Shown piece by piece: positions 13,401 to 25,400 of a DNA stretch of 64,000 nt (positions are counted from its first letter, which is position 1; each line of letters opens with the position of its first letter). Location: assembly GCF_026151205.1 (NCBI RefSeq), contig NC_087077.1:5022001-5086000 (forward strand), read 5' to 3'. The translations under genes and the position numbers were made by a program. This DNA comes from Bolinopsis microptera. Taxonomy: Eukaryota; Ctenophora; Tentaculata; Lobata; Bolinopsidae. Below the pieces are notes generated by a model, which was given only the letters and a program-made list of their open reading frames with translations, ran no database searches and was not told where the DNA came from.

Positions 13401-16400
13401 ACATGACATAGGTTAACTGTCTGTTACCTGTTGATTATCTTTGAGGGAAGCGATCTCCATTTCACGTATGAATGATTTAATAAGTCGCGTAGCATGATTT
13501 TATTAGTCACGAGCCAGCGGGATCATATCTATTTTTGCTCTGGTGTTTGTCTAATATAAACTATTTTGTGGTTATATTGTGTAACATTATGCACTTCGGT
13601 ATCGCTGTAAATTGTTGTCGCTGTAAAATGGTCCGACTGATATATAGCTAGTAAATAGGCCAATACGCTTAATATTAGGTCGCGAATTTAGAAATACATG
13701 CTCCAGTTCAGCAGTCCAAGCTGTTCTTACATTCTAAGTAAGTGTAACGCCGTTAGAGGGCTATTAGCTGGCTGTTAAGATCCCATCTACAGTGGTAACA
13801 CTAATAGTATGGGTTACCAGCTTGGCTTTAATTACCAGTGTGGTAATAGGCTGCTCGATTATTTTTCTAAACTGGTAATGCTGGGGTATTACCAGTCTGA
13901 CTGTCAGCCTATTAGCATGGTGAGGGGCTAGTATAGAGTTCTTTCCAATAATATATACAATTACCTGCTTGCTACTACCACCCACGTGATAAGCACGTGC
14001 AAGAATTAACCAGGGGGGGTAACAATCACTTCCTACCTATCACTCTGTACACTCTAATCTGACGATCACGCGATCAAGAGGCGAGGTAGTACCAGCCTGG
14101 TATTGTTTAAAATTTTACCAGGGTGTGGCCATCCTGGTAGCGTGATTTTGTCTTTCTAGACTAGCAATACTAGTATAGGTGTTACCACCCTGGTTATAGC
14201 CAGGGTTGTAACCCTTTGATCACCAGTCTAGAATGGGTAATATTGGATCTAAATCTATAAATAATTATACAAATCTATTGTTTTGATATATAGCTCTAGT
14301 TTCGCCCCTTGCTTACATTATCTCATGAGGGTTTAGGAAATATACAACTTTAAGACTGTGTTGTGGCATTCTTTTGTGGTCACCGATCTACACTGCTATA
14401 GGTGATGATGAATATTTTACACTGTTGATCTGTGTAGTCGGTTTTAAAACCATCCTCTCTTTGCACCTCATACTACACTTTTGATTCGTTATCATGTCTT
14501 GGCAGCTCAAGTTTAATATTTCTCCGTGATAAATATGCGGTCATTATTTTCTCTTAAATCGAATTAGCTTCACGTGAAGTAAGCATGTTCATTGGCCATT
14601 GCATGGCCGGTCATGAATCACGCTTATATTTCTTGCCGGTGTTAAAATATTATCAAGTGTCTCATTCCGCTAGTTTATATTCATTTATGTTGAATATTAC
14701 CTACTCTGGAGTGTGGAGGCTGTAGAAGAGTCGTAGACTAACATAATGCTTATTTTGTAGGGACTTGTAGGAGTTTGGAGTTGCTTTTGAGTAAATATAT
14801 ACTCCCGTTGAATTTTTCCCTGACTTTTGACTTTTGATATAGCCGTACGTGTGCTGTGTGGAGATATTTCCTGATCGTATGTGATCTGCCAGGCCACCAA
14901 CGGCCATATAATCTGTTTTCTGGCCTTTAAATCTAATCATGATTAAATTATTATAAATTAAAGTACCTTACAAGACATATTTATAACGTACGAAATGTGG
15001 CGGTTTTCCGAAAATTTCGCCATATTTTCGGACCGCCAAAATTTTGGTCGTCGTAATAGAATCCGTCGCATTATCTTTTAGCTTATTTCAATGACTGTGC
15101 CTTCACTGCTTTATTTTGTTTCTAAAAAGTAAAATAAATAAATAAATTCTGGCATCTTGGGACAAATTATCACCACACCAATGACGAATTGAATGTCAAG
15201 CAATACAGTTTAAATTTGCATTAAAATACATGTATGTGCTAACATAAAAGTCTTACAGTCTTAATACAGACTAAGTTTGAACATGATTTTACCGAATTTC
15301 AGAAATTTCCTTACTGCTTACTGGGCAACTTGTACGAACACCGATGGGACAGTAAGACAACATTAAGACACATTAAGACAACAATAAGACAACATTAAGA
15401 CACCAATAAGACACATTAACACAAAAATAAGACAACATTAAGACACCAATAAGACAACATTAAGACAACATTAACGCAACAAACACCAATAAGACAACAA
15501 ACGATAAGACAACATTAAGACACCAATAAGACAACATTAAGACAACATTAACGCAACAAACACCAATAAGACAACAAACGATAAGACAACATTAAGACAA
15601 CATTAAGGCATCATTAAGGCAACATTAAGACAACATTAAAGCAACAAATTCGTTTAAGACAACAAATTATGTATAACAGTATAACACTATTTCTTCGAAT
15701 ATATTTTACTTTGTCAAATTATATTTTACTTCATCAACTGAGTTAGAGTAATACGAAATTGTGACTTAAACTCTGAAAATGAAATAATTAGGTCTCATTA
15801 TTTATCAGGTAATACAAATCTACAGAGCAATAAATTAATCAAAAATTCTTCTGAATAGGGCTGGGATATCTTGGTTGAAGGCTTTCCTCACGGAGGCGTT
15901 GTCTCTTGTCAGTCCGTATCGCTTACACCACATAAATTCTGACAAGGCTACAGTCATGGCTGCTGAATCCGTTCGGGTACGACCGGTTCCTCTTCGCATG
16001 TGGTTCTTAGCGTGGAACCACATCCCTTCGCAGCTGTTGGTGTGAACACCAGTGACCGGGTCCACAAATCCTCGACTATGGTTGACAACTTGATGAGGAA
16101 ATCCGTGGTGTTGCAGGGCGTTATAACCTTTCCACTTGTCGGTGAGAATAGTTGTACCCGGTAGAACGTGCTCCTTGATGAGTGTGATTAGGGTGTTGTG
16201 ATCGCGTCGATTGCCGGTACACTCCACTAAGAAGCATTCGCCAGTAGTCCTACAGAACCCACCCAGCACCCATTTTCCGACTACACGTCGACCTCTGTTA
16301 TATTTTCGTTTACCGAATTTGGATTCGTCAATCTCCACTATACAGCCGACCCCACCAATCTTTCTACGTGCACCGTTGTCGAACAGGTCTTCAAGCATGC

Positions 16401-19400
16401 AATTTCGGATCGAGGAGAAGATGGACCGTACACAGCCGGTGCTGATGGTTATGATCCGTGCTACGTCGCAGACACTCAGTCGGTTGCAGAACAGCCAGAT
16501 GATGTGGAGGAATACGGAGAAGGGTAGCTTGCGTTTGTGGAGGATACTCCCGGTTCTCACTGAGCAGAAGTGGTCGATGTCTGAAGAAGTGTCTGAACAC
16601 TGCCAGCAGTAGCCGTCTGTGTACTTGCTCGTTGGGCATTTCTTCAAGGTCATAAAGTTGTTGCACTCTTCACAAGTTTGGAAAGGTCGCAGCATTCCGA
16701 TATCCAAGCAGTACTGTAGACATTCCGTTTCCGATGATAGTGATCCGCGTCTTAGCTCTTCGTAGGAGGGAAGGGAGTTCATGTTGTATCGTTAGATAAA
16801 GTGTTGGTTTGATGGCCTCTATTAATACTATTTGTCACGTGAGCAGAACACGAACATCGGCCTCATTAATACCAAACGATCTAATCATGACGTGAACTGT
16901 TCGATTAATACCACATTCCATAAGAACACGAACAACGGCCCTCATTAATACCACACGATCTGGTCATGACGTGAACTGTTCGATTAATACCACATTCCAT
17001 AAGAACACGAACAACGGCCCTCATTAATACCACACGATCTGGTCATGACGTGAACTGTACAATTACAAGCTGCGATCTGAGAATCGCTAACAAGATGTTA
17101 CATTATTATCTGAGGTGATTTGACATGTGATGCATCGTAAAAAGTTGAGTGAGCCAGATGTCATTTAAAGTCACGTGAGCCATGGTGATGACGCGATCCA
17201 GGAGAAGTGATCTCGCTAACAAGATGTGACATAACAGTAGTTATATAGTATATAAACGAATGGAACTCACAGTCGATATCAGTTATCTGAATCGTTTACT
17301 AATCACATCCATCTGACTTTTGTACAACTGCTATGGTTACTAGACGAGGAACCCGTTACAGCCGACCTACTCCTGCACCGAAGTGTGCCCATTGTGCTTC
17401 TACTGGACACGTCGCGACCTCCTGTCCTAGGACAAGTTACATCGCTCCTTCTCTTCCTTCACTCAAATGCTCCAGTTGCGTCCTTCTTGCCAGAAGTGGC
17501 TACTCTGATGAACCTCTTACCCATCAGATTATCCTTACTATCGACCCTTGCCTTGCTCATGCATCCTCAACATCTCGCCCTTCTAGACCTACTACCTCTC
17601 TTTCACGTCGACCTCGACTCAACCTCCCTGGCATTCCTCCCCCAGCTCCTAGACTGTCTTCTGCTCCATCCACTTCCTCAACTGCATCCAATCCTGCTTC
17701 CCCGCCACCTCCTGCAGCTCCAGCAGCTCCAGCAACCCCTCCTCCAGCAGCTCCAGCAACCCCTCCTCCAGCAGCTCCAGCAGCTCCGGCGACCCCTCCT
17801 CCCGCAGCTCCGGCGACCCCTCCTCCCGCAGCTCCGGCGACCCCTCCAGCAGCTCCAGCGACCCCTCCTCCAGCAGCTCCAGCGACCCCTCCTCCAGCAG
17901 CTCCAGTGACCCCTCCTCCAGCAGCTCCAGTGACCCCTCCTCCTGCAGCTCCGGCGACCCCTCCTCCCGCAGCCCCAAATACACCACCTCCTCCAGCAGC
18001 TCGTCGGACACGAGTGAGGAACATCAGCATTGACGGAGCTTTGGTTGAATACAGGACAATACTCAACTTGACCATCAACGGGAAATCTCTTTCAACAGTC
18101 CTAGAAGAAAGAGGCATTTGTCGATCGCACTTCTACAGAAAAAGGTGCATTGCAGAAGCAGCACTCGTGGACAGACAATCCCTTGAGAGCTCGTTCCTGC
18201 AGCTACGTAAAGTAACGCTCCAAACCGTATACCCAGCGGCAAAAGATATCTGCAACAGAAAACATAGAGACCTAACACGCCTTTATGCTCAAGGAAACGC
18301 CCTAAAGCCTAAAACTCGTTATTAAGATATTTGTTTTATTCTATATTGTAAACCAGTTATTTCAGTATCAATTTATCATCATTATATTGTAAACCAGTTA
18401 TTTCATTTAAATCAATTAAGCATCAATTTAAATTTCCGACTTTTAACTAGCAGTCCAAAGTATCTTAACAGATAATTTCAAAAATCTGTGTACTGCGGCA
18501 ATGAAATCACGGCCGTATATTACATATTCTAAACATTTTGTTGCATTAATGTAGTCTTAAACGAGTTTGTTGTCTTAATGTTGTCTTAAATGAGTTTGTT
18601 GTTTTAATGTTGTCTTAATGTTGTCTTAATTGAGTTTGTTGTCTTAATGTTGTCTTAATGTTGTCTTAATATTTTATCCTATTTTGTTGTCTTATCGGTG
18701 TTTGTTGTCTTAATCTTGTCTTATTGTTGTCTTATTGTTGTCTTATTGTTGCCTTAATGTTGTCTTAATGTTGCCTTAATGTTGTCTTAATGTTTGCTTT
18801 AATGTTGCCTTAATGTTGCCTTAATGTTGTCTTAATGTTGTCTTATCGTTTGTTGTCTTATTGGTGTTTGTTGCGTTAACGTTGTCTTATTGTTGTCTTA
18901 ATGTTGTCTTAATGTTGTCTTATTGTTGTCTTAATGTTGTCTTAATGTTGTCTTACTGTCCCATCGGTGTTCGTACAAGTTGCCGCTTACTGTCACAAAA
19001 AATGATGAAAAATACCCTTATTTTCTGTGACGTCCGAAATTTGACGGTTTTTGTTCAATTTCGCCATATTTTCGGACCGCCAAAATTTCGGTCGTCGCAA
19101 ATTGGTCCGCCACAAAAAAGTCTTGTAAGGTATAAGTGATAAGGTTTCCCGGATGAATCTTCCTGCATAGGAATAGCTGGCTTGGCAACCCAAAATAAAA
19201 GAGCAAATTTTAACTCTGAATACCACTGTTCTCCTTGCCTCTGGCTCTATAAGATCTGCACTTCCGCCATCTGTGGCAGACTAATTGAATCACGATTTTG
19301 TTTTAGGGTCAGACACCAGACTGAATAGCCTTTGGCGGCTTGAAAAACCACATACGATTATAAAATAACTCCACACGCGCCGTGTGTGGTTATGAGTATT

Positions 19401-22400
19401 GCTGAAAGCACAGTGTAAGGCCTACACTGTCAAAAGTCGAGGAATTAATTCTACGGAAACTCGTCTAACTCTAAAAAGCGGGAATTTCACCCAACGTTTT
19501 AGGAAAACTATTGATTAGTTTTGTAGAGCACGTGCTTGCAAAATCGTTAGGTGGTACGTTTTATGAACTAGTGGTAACTTAAATTAGTTATTAGACAGTA
19601 TGACGACCAGGGTTTGTCTGTAGTATTGTCTGATAATGTATTATCGTTGCTTCTTTCATGCTTACTATCTAATGCCAAAAGCCGATAAACCTGACTGGCG
19701 CTTGGATATCTAATATGTGGATATGCTGGATTCGAGATAAGCACAATTTTCTTATCGGCATTCAGTGTTAGAATCGATAGTTGTTTAATGTTTTCCCTTA
19801 ATTCTGGAACGCCCCTCAACCTCAAATATATCCAAAAATATATTAGGATCCTGGGTAGATATTCATGCATAAATTTCGCTCTGGAACATAAAATAGTCAT
19901 AAATTAACAATAATAAAATATTAAACCCATGACCATCCATCAGGTTTCGGAGTCGAAGCCACGGTTCCTGAACGTATTATCGTGTAACAACAAATCGTGG
20001 GGGGTGGGAGATAAGGATGTGGATGGAATGGATCAGATCCTACTTAATAAGTTCACCTACATTTGGTCTGAGTGCAAGGAGAACTGGATCAGAACTGATC
20101 AAATCATCAAGTGGGTAGGAGAGTGGTATTGCTGGTGGTGGTAGGAGAGTGGTATTGCTGGGGGTGGTAGTAGAGTGGTATTGCTGGGGTGGTAGTAGAG
20201 TGGTATTGCTGGTAGTGGTAGGAGAGTGGCATCGCTGGGGGTGGTAGGAGAGTGGCATCGCTGGGGGTGGTAGTAGAGTGGTATTGCTGGGGGTGGTCGG
20301 AGAGTGGTATTGCTGGGGTGGTAGTAGAGTGGTATTGCTGGGGGTGGTAGGAGAGTGGCATTGCTGTGGGGGTGGTAGGAGAGTGGTATTCGGGCAAACT
20401 GTTTAACCTGTTGAATATTTTATTGCGTTGAGTGTTTCATGCTTGTTGTTTCATAATAAGATAATAACACAATATCCACAATCCACATGAAATTGTAATC
20501 CTCTAACTTACCGCGACTGGTCACATGACCTACCATTACCCCTGCAGACCGAGAGTGGTAGATAACGAGTGGTACAAGCCCCTGTCCGCCACAGAGCCAG
20601 CCCTGCCCTCCGCTCCCTCCACCCCCACACACTCCATGCCTCAGACTACTGTGGGCTGCATGTCCCCCGCTGCCATGTCCAGCTGCATGAGCCCCGCTGA
20701 TGGTAGTCCTATTAACTACCCCAGCAACTTCCCTCCTTCTCCCTTTATCTCTGTACAAGGTAATTCAGTTAATAGTTTCGTGTTATTTGTAAAATATGCT
20801 ATATTTCTGGAATTTCGTGCAGAATTAAGGAATTTGTACATACTTTTAGCAATTGGAATTAGAGGCGATAAGATATACAATAACTGTCAAACAAACACAT
20901 ACCCCGTATAAATTCATCTTACGAGGTGTTCACTAATAACTTCACCTACATTGTTCAATATAAGATATAGATAAATACAAAATTTAAATAGGCAAGTAAG
21001 TTTTGACATAATATGTAAATAATTAAGTTTACGCGAGGCTAAATATACTACATTTACTATTTTATTTAAAATATAGCTTAGCCAGATATTTTAAAACTGA
21101 GTTAACAGTTTTACGTTTTATGTTTTTAGACATGACTGTTACTCATTGACATCGTATTTTGTACACTATCTGCTCTCCTCCTCCCGTCCCCCCCCCCCCC
21201 CCCGGCCCCCCCCCCCCCCGGCCCCTTTCTCTTGAGATGACGTCATTTATAGCTCCCTCATCCACATCAAGATGGTGACGATGTGCTACACATACTAATA
21301 CTGTGCAGGAAACGTCACACCCTTATTGTGTACTGTGTCTCATTTTAAATCATGTATTTTCCTTTGCCCTCGTACGTTATTGCAATTGTAAAACTCTGAT
21401 TTACTGCAGCTGTTAGGTAAACAGCCGAAGTTAATCGGGTTTAGCGGTAAATTTTGATGGTTAGAATTTCTATAAGCCCTGGACTCAATTTGGGAAAGGA
21501 AACAGCCGCGGTAAATCGGAGGTTTGCGGTGAAGCGGGTTAATGTGTCGCACTGCTGATGCCCATGAAATAAAACCTCCACCACAAAATTAATGGCAGGC
21601 ATGGGGGAAAGCGTTCTAATCTCGTTTACATTCATGACCGTCCAAATTATAAACTTTGTGCGTAATTCGATACACGTTTGTTGGCCTCGTGTCCAATGAG
21701 GGTGAGAGTCACATATAAATTCAAAATTGAGATTTATATAATATAGATGTCCTATCTTACCCTGATAAATTAGGTAAACTAATAAGACAATTAACGTAAT
21801 TAAGACCCTTATTAATTGTGATGACCTGTCAGGGGGAGGCACGGAGGAGATTAGTTGGAGTAGGAGAAGTAACACCCCCTCGCAAGAGTCCTACATCAGT
21901 ACCCCGCCCTACACTGAGGCTTATAGTAAGTGGACACATTTACTCTTATTATCTCTCAGTATTTAGGTACCGCAGACCGCTGTATGTGGAGTGAAGCTTA
22001 ATAGTTGTAATCATTTCGAGCTCGCCGAAACCTTTTAACACGTACGAACCAGTTAGTGAACCACTGTGGAAATTCGAGTAGATCGTTCAGCCTTTGCAGT
22101 CCCGCGTATTTAATTATTTGTTGTATGCAGCGGTAACCTTAGATTGAAGCCGCTGGTTGAGCGGGAGGAACCATACTCCATTTTCTGTCGCAAACACTAC
22201 GGGATCTGGACTTTACGGCGGAGAAGATTTGTCGGCGCAAAATGGGTTTAGGGTTTAGGATTTGGCTATGGGAATTTTCCCTAAACCTAACCCTAATTCA
22301 CAGAGTCTCGGAACCACGCTAACGCGTGAGACAGTGCGACTTAATGAATAACCACCAAGCTAACGCGTGAATTCGACCCTAAACTTGAAACCAACGAGAA

Positions 22401-25400
22401 ATTAAGCTTACTGATCGTTTGAAATTAGTTATAAGGGGCCTGTTTTTCGTTGATAGATATTCGATGTTTCTTAGTTTTAGCTTTGAGTTTGATTATTTTG
22501 TTTCGTGATGTTTTTCAGTTAAATTCACTCTCGTTTTTGCTGTCCAATTTCACCGATATTGCAGAAAGTTCGACTGATCTAGATCTAGGGGCTCTTTATT
22601 TGAATCCTCACCAGTCCCCTGGATTGTTCTAAATCTTTTAGTCCCAGACGTCAGTGACTAATTGATTGTATCATGTGATATTGTTGATGCATATAATACA
22701 GGTCGCGACTAAAATATTGGCAAGCAGGTTGCACGGATTGCATTAATATCATGCTTATTCGATAAAACTTGTATTTTTTGGATGTATGTTTGTGAAACGT
22801 ATGAACTAACAAAGTTACGCAGTTTACACCTCCTTGTAGAGAATGATTACTAACTAATTACTCTTATATAATTCTACAGACGGTATTCTGATCGATATCT
22901 AATTTGTCATTCCGTGACGGCTTCATCTAAACTAACACAGTTTTTCTCACCTCAACATCACACCAGTTTATAGCAACTTCGAACAAATTCTCATAGTTGG
23001 GAAAGCGCACTCAACGAAATTTTAAAAGGTGCTGAACTCCACAAACTTTTAAAACTCATCTTTCATTAGTTCTTCGTAGAAAGTTCTTATGCGCAATGGT
23101 TTTGTAATAGCGCCTTAAATTGACAAAAAACTAGCGGACAAAAATCTTTTGAGTTACAAATCAAACCCTTGTATTGCTTCGATATCAAAATATAGTTGTC
23201 TTTTGACTTATCCCGAAAACGAAAACTTCTCCCATATCAGTTTTACTATAATTTGAAACAGGAGGAACATTTAAGAGGAAATAGTGTTGTTCACTTCGTA
23301 GTACACGTACAGCCTACATGTTGACTCTTTATGTCAATGCATTTGGTGATATAGTCTGGAGCTATGTTGTTGACGCATTTGAACACGGTTAGAGCAATCT
23401 TATAATCTATTCGCTGTCTTATTGGAAGAAAATGGACCTTTTTCAGGAATGGGGCGACATTGTCCCACTTTTTAATAGCTTTTCCACCAAACAAGAATCG
23501 AACACCGGAATTTTGTACCTTCTGGAGTTTCTTCATGAGAAAATCAGGTAAACCGTATACCGTAGAAGTCCATTCCAATAATATAGTTTTGAAAAGATCA
23601 AACAGTGGATGATCTGTGCTTTTAGGTCATAATTAAGCTTTGAGCCTATAACTCGAAGGTTCCTCAAATGAATGTTGCAACAACTGATGATTGAATCAAA
23701 GAAATTGATCAAAGAGAACATCTTAACTTTTTACTGTGTGGGATGCATCCACAGTGTCAGCCTAGCTGCATTGTCAAGTTGTATTGAATCGACTGGACAT
23801 GAAGAGTAACTGTTCTTGGTCAATGGTCTGTACTGGGGGGGGGGGGCCAATGGCATAAATGGAGAAAATGGAGAATTACTCATAGGTTTTTCCATTTTCT
23901 CCATAGAAATAGTCTCCATTTTATGCCATTTTATGCCATTTTATGCCATTTTATGCCATTTTATGCCATTTTATGCCATTTTATGCCATTTTATGCCATT
24001 TTATGCCATTGAAAACCTGAAAAATTTAGAATTTCGAGAAAAATTATTTTTTAAAAAGATATTTTCGGCCAATAATGAACAGAGTATCATGAAACATGAA
24101 GAAAAGTGGTTTTCAGAAAAACTTTGAAAAATGTTGACTTAGAAAATGTTCGGTCCGAGTCATTTACGATACGTACCTCCCGTATCGAGAGCTCCCGATT
24201 CCCAGCTCGTGTTGCAAAGGAGAGGCCTGCCTTCCGAGATCGCATTACCTCGAGTCCAAAATTGTGTATCGAGGGGAAGGTGTGGACTTCGAAAAACCGA
24301 AAAAATATTTTCGACAAGTAATGAACATAGTAGCATGAAACGTTACGTGGAGAAACGTACGTGGAGAAAAGCGGTTTTCAGAAAAAATTTGACTTAGAAA
24401 TTACCCCTCGGTACACAATTTTGGACTCGAGGCTTCCCCCTGGTAATGCGATCTCGGAAGGCAGGCCTCCCCTTTGCAACACGAGCTCGGAATCGGGAGC
24501 TCTCGATACGAGAGGTACGTATCGAGAATGACTCGGGCCGAACATTTTCTAAGTCAAAATTTTTCAAAGTTTTTCTAAAAACCACTTTTCTCCACGTTTC
24601 ATGCTACCCTCTTCATTATAAGCCGAAAATATTTTTTTGGTTTTTCGGTTTATCGAAGTCTGCACCTACCCCTCGATACACAAATTTGGACTCGAGGCTT
24701 CCCCCTGGTAATGCGATCTCGAAAGGCAGGCCTCCCCTTTGCAGTGCGAGCTTGTTTCGACTGTCGAGGATGTAGGTCTCACTTCTCAGTGCCTATTACT
24801 CTCCCCTATTACTCACTCCTGCTGTAGCCTGTAGAAATAACTTTACACTAGGATTGAGTAATTATGAGTTTGCCTGAAGTGTGCCTCTACTAACCTAGTA
24901 TAAGCATCTAGTAGCCTACTATGAGCTTTCATAAGCTTGTTACGCCCCTAGTAAGCGTAAATAAACATGTTAGGATGTCCAATTTAGGTGTTAAATGGTG
25001 TTAAAGATGAAATTTCGAAGACAAAATTCATGGCATAAAATGGAGAAAATGGAGAATTACTCATGGGTTTTTCCATTTTATCCATAGAAAAAGTCTCCAA
25101 TTTATGCCATTTTATGCCATTGGCCCCCCCCCCCCCCCCCCTCTGTACTACAAGAGCTTCTGTTTTGTTTTGGTTTAGTTTAAGTTTATTTTGGGTCATC
25201 CAGCTCTTGATATCTTAAAAACAATGTGTTATTCTCTCTTCGATTGTTGACAGATCTCGAAATAGTGGGTTAAACTCTATGTAAAGTTGGGTGTCATCTA
25301 CGTACATGTGGATGTTAAATCCATGTCGCTTTGCGATATGATTAAGCTTCTTTGTGTAAAGTATAAACAGAATTGAACCTTGACTTAAACCTTGCGGGAC

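Larger units (their letters stand above)
15324..18984. mobile_element. Merlin-superfamily DNA transposon, apparently complete (3661 bp)
   Basis: The terminal inverted repeats start GGCAACTTGTACGAACACCG and are essentially identical for more than 40 bp. They are flanked by a perfect 8-bp duplication GCTTACTG (15316-15323 and 18985-18992), in the 8-9 bp range known for Merlin. Behind each end lie several hundred bases of AAGACAACATT-type subterminal repeats in opposite orientation. Internally there are two divergently transcribed genes: an IS1595/ISXO2-type DDE transposase (15835-16782, minus) and a CCHC/HTH-like ORF (17333-18325, plus). The near-identical ends and intact ORFs suggest a recent insertion. 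It lies in the STAT-A intron that splits the SH2-coding exons. Confidence 0.9.
14966..19130. mobile_element. Outer TA-flanked inverted-repeat element hosting the Merlin
   Basis: CCTTACAAGAC at 14966-14976 is matched by GTCTTGTAAGG at 19120-19130, each bounded by TA (14964-14965 and 19131-19132), as expected for an element with TA target duplication (Tc1/mariner-like or similar). Inside each end is the shared block CGCCATATTTTCGGACCGCC and GGTCGTCG (near 15019 and 19062). Without the Merlin insert the element would be about 0.5 kb and non-coding, so MITE-like. Confidence 0.6.

Noticed and set aside
16211-16612. 133-aa plus-strand ORF
   Set aside because: Antisense shadow of the Merlin transposase.
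17385-18117. Alternative ORFs (174 aa +, 186 and 120 aa minus) over the Merlin second gene
   Set aside because: They depend on the Pro/Ala repeat; only the 17333 frame carries the zinc knuckle and continues into a non-repetitive domain.
20040-20397. Minus-strand ORFs rich in Tyr-His-Ser-Pro-Thr
   Set aside because: Translations of the minisatellite after the STAT-A exon.
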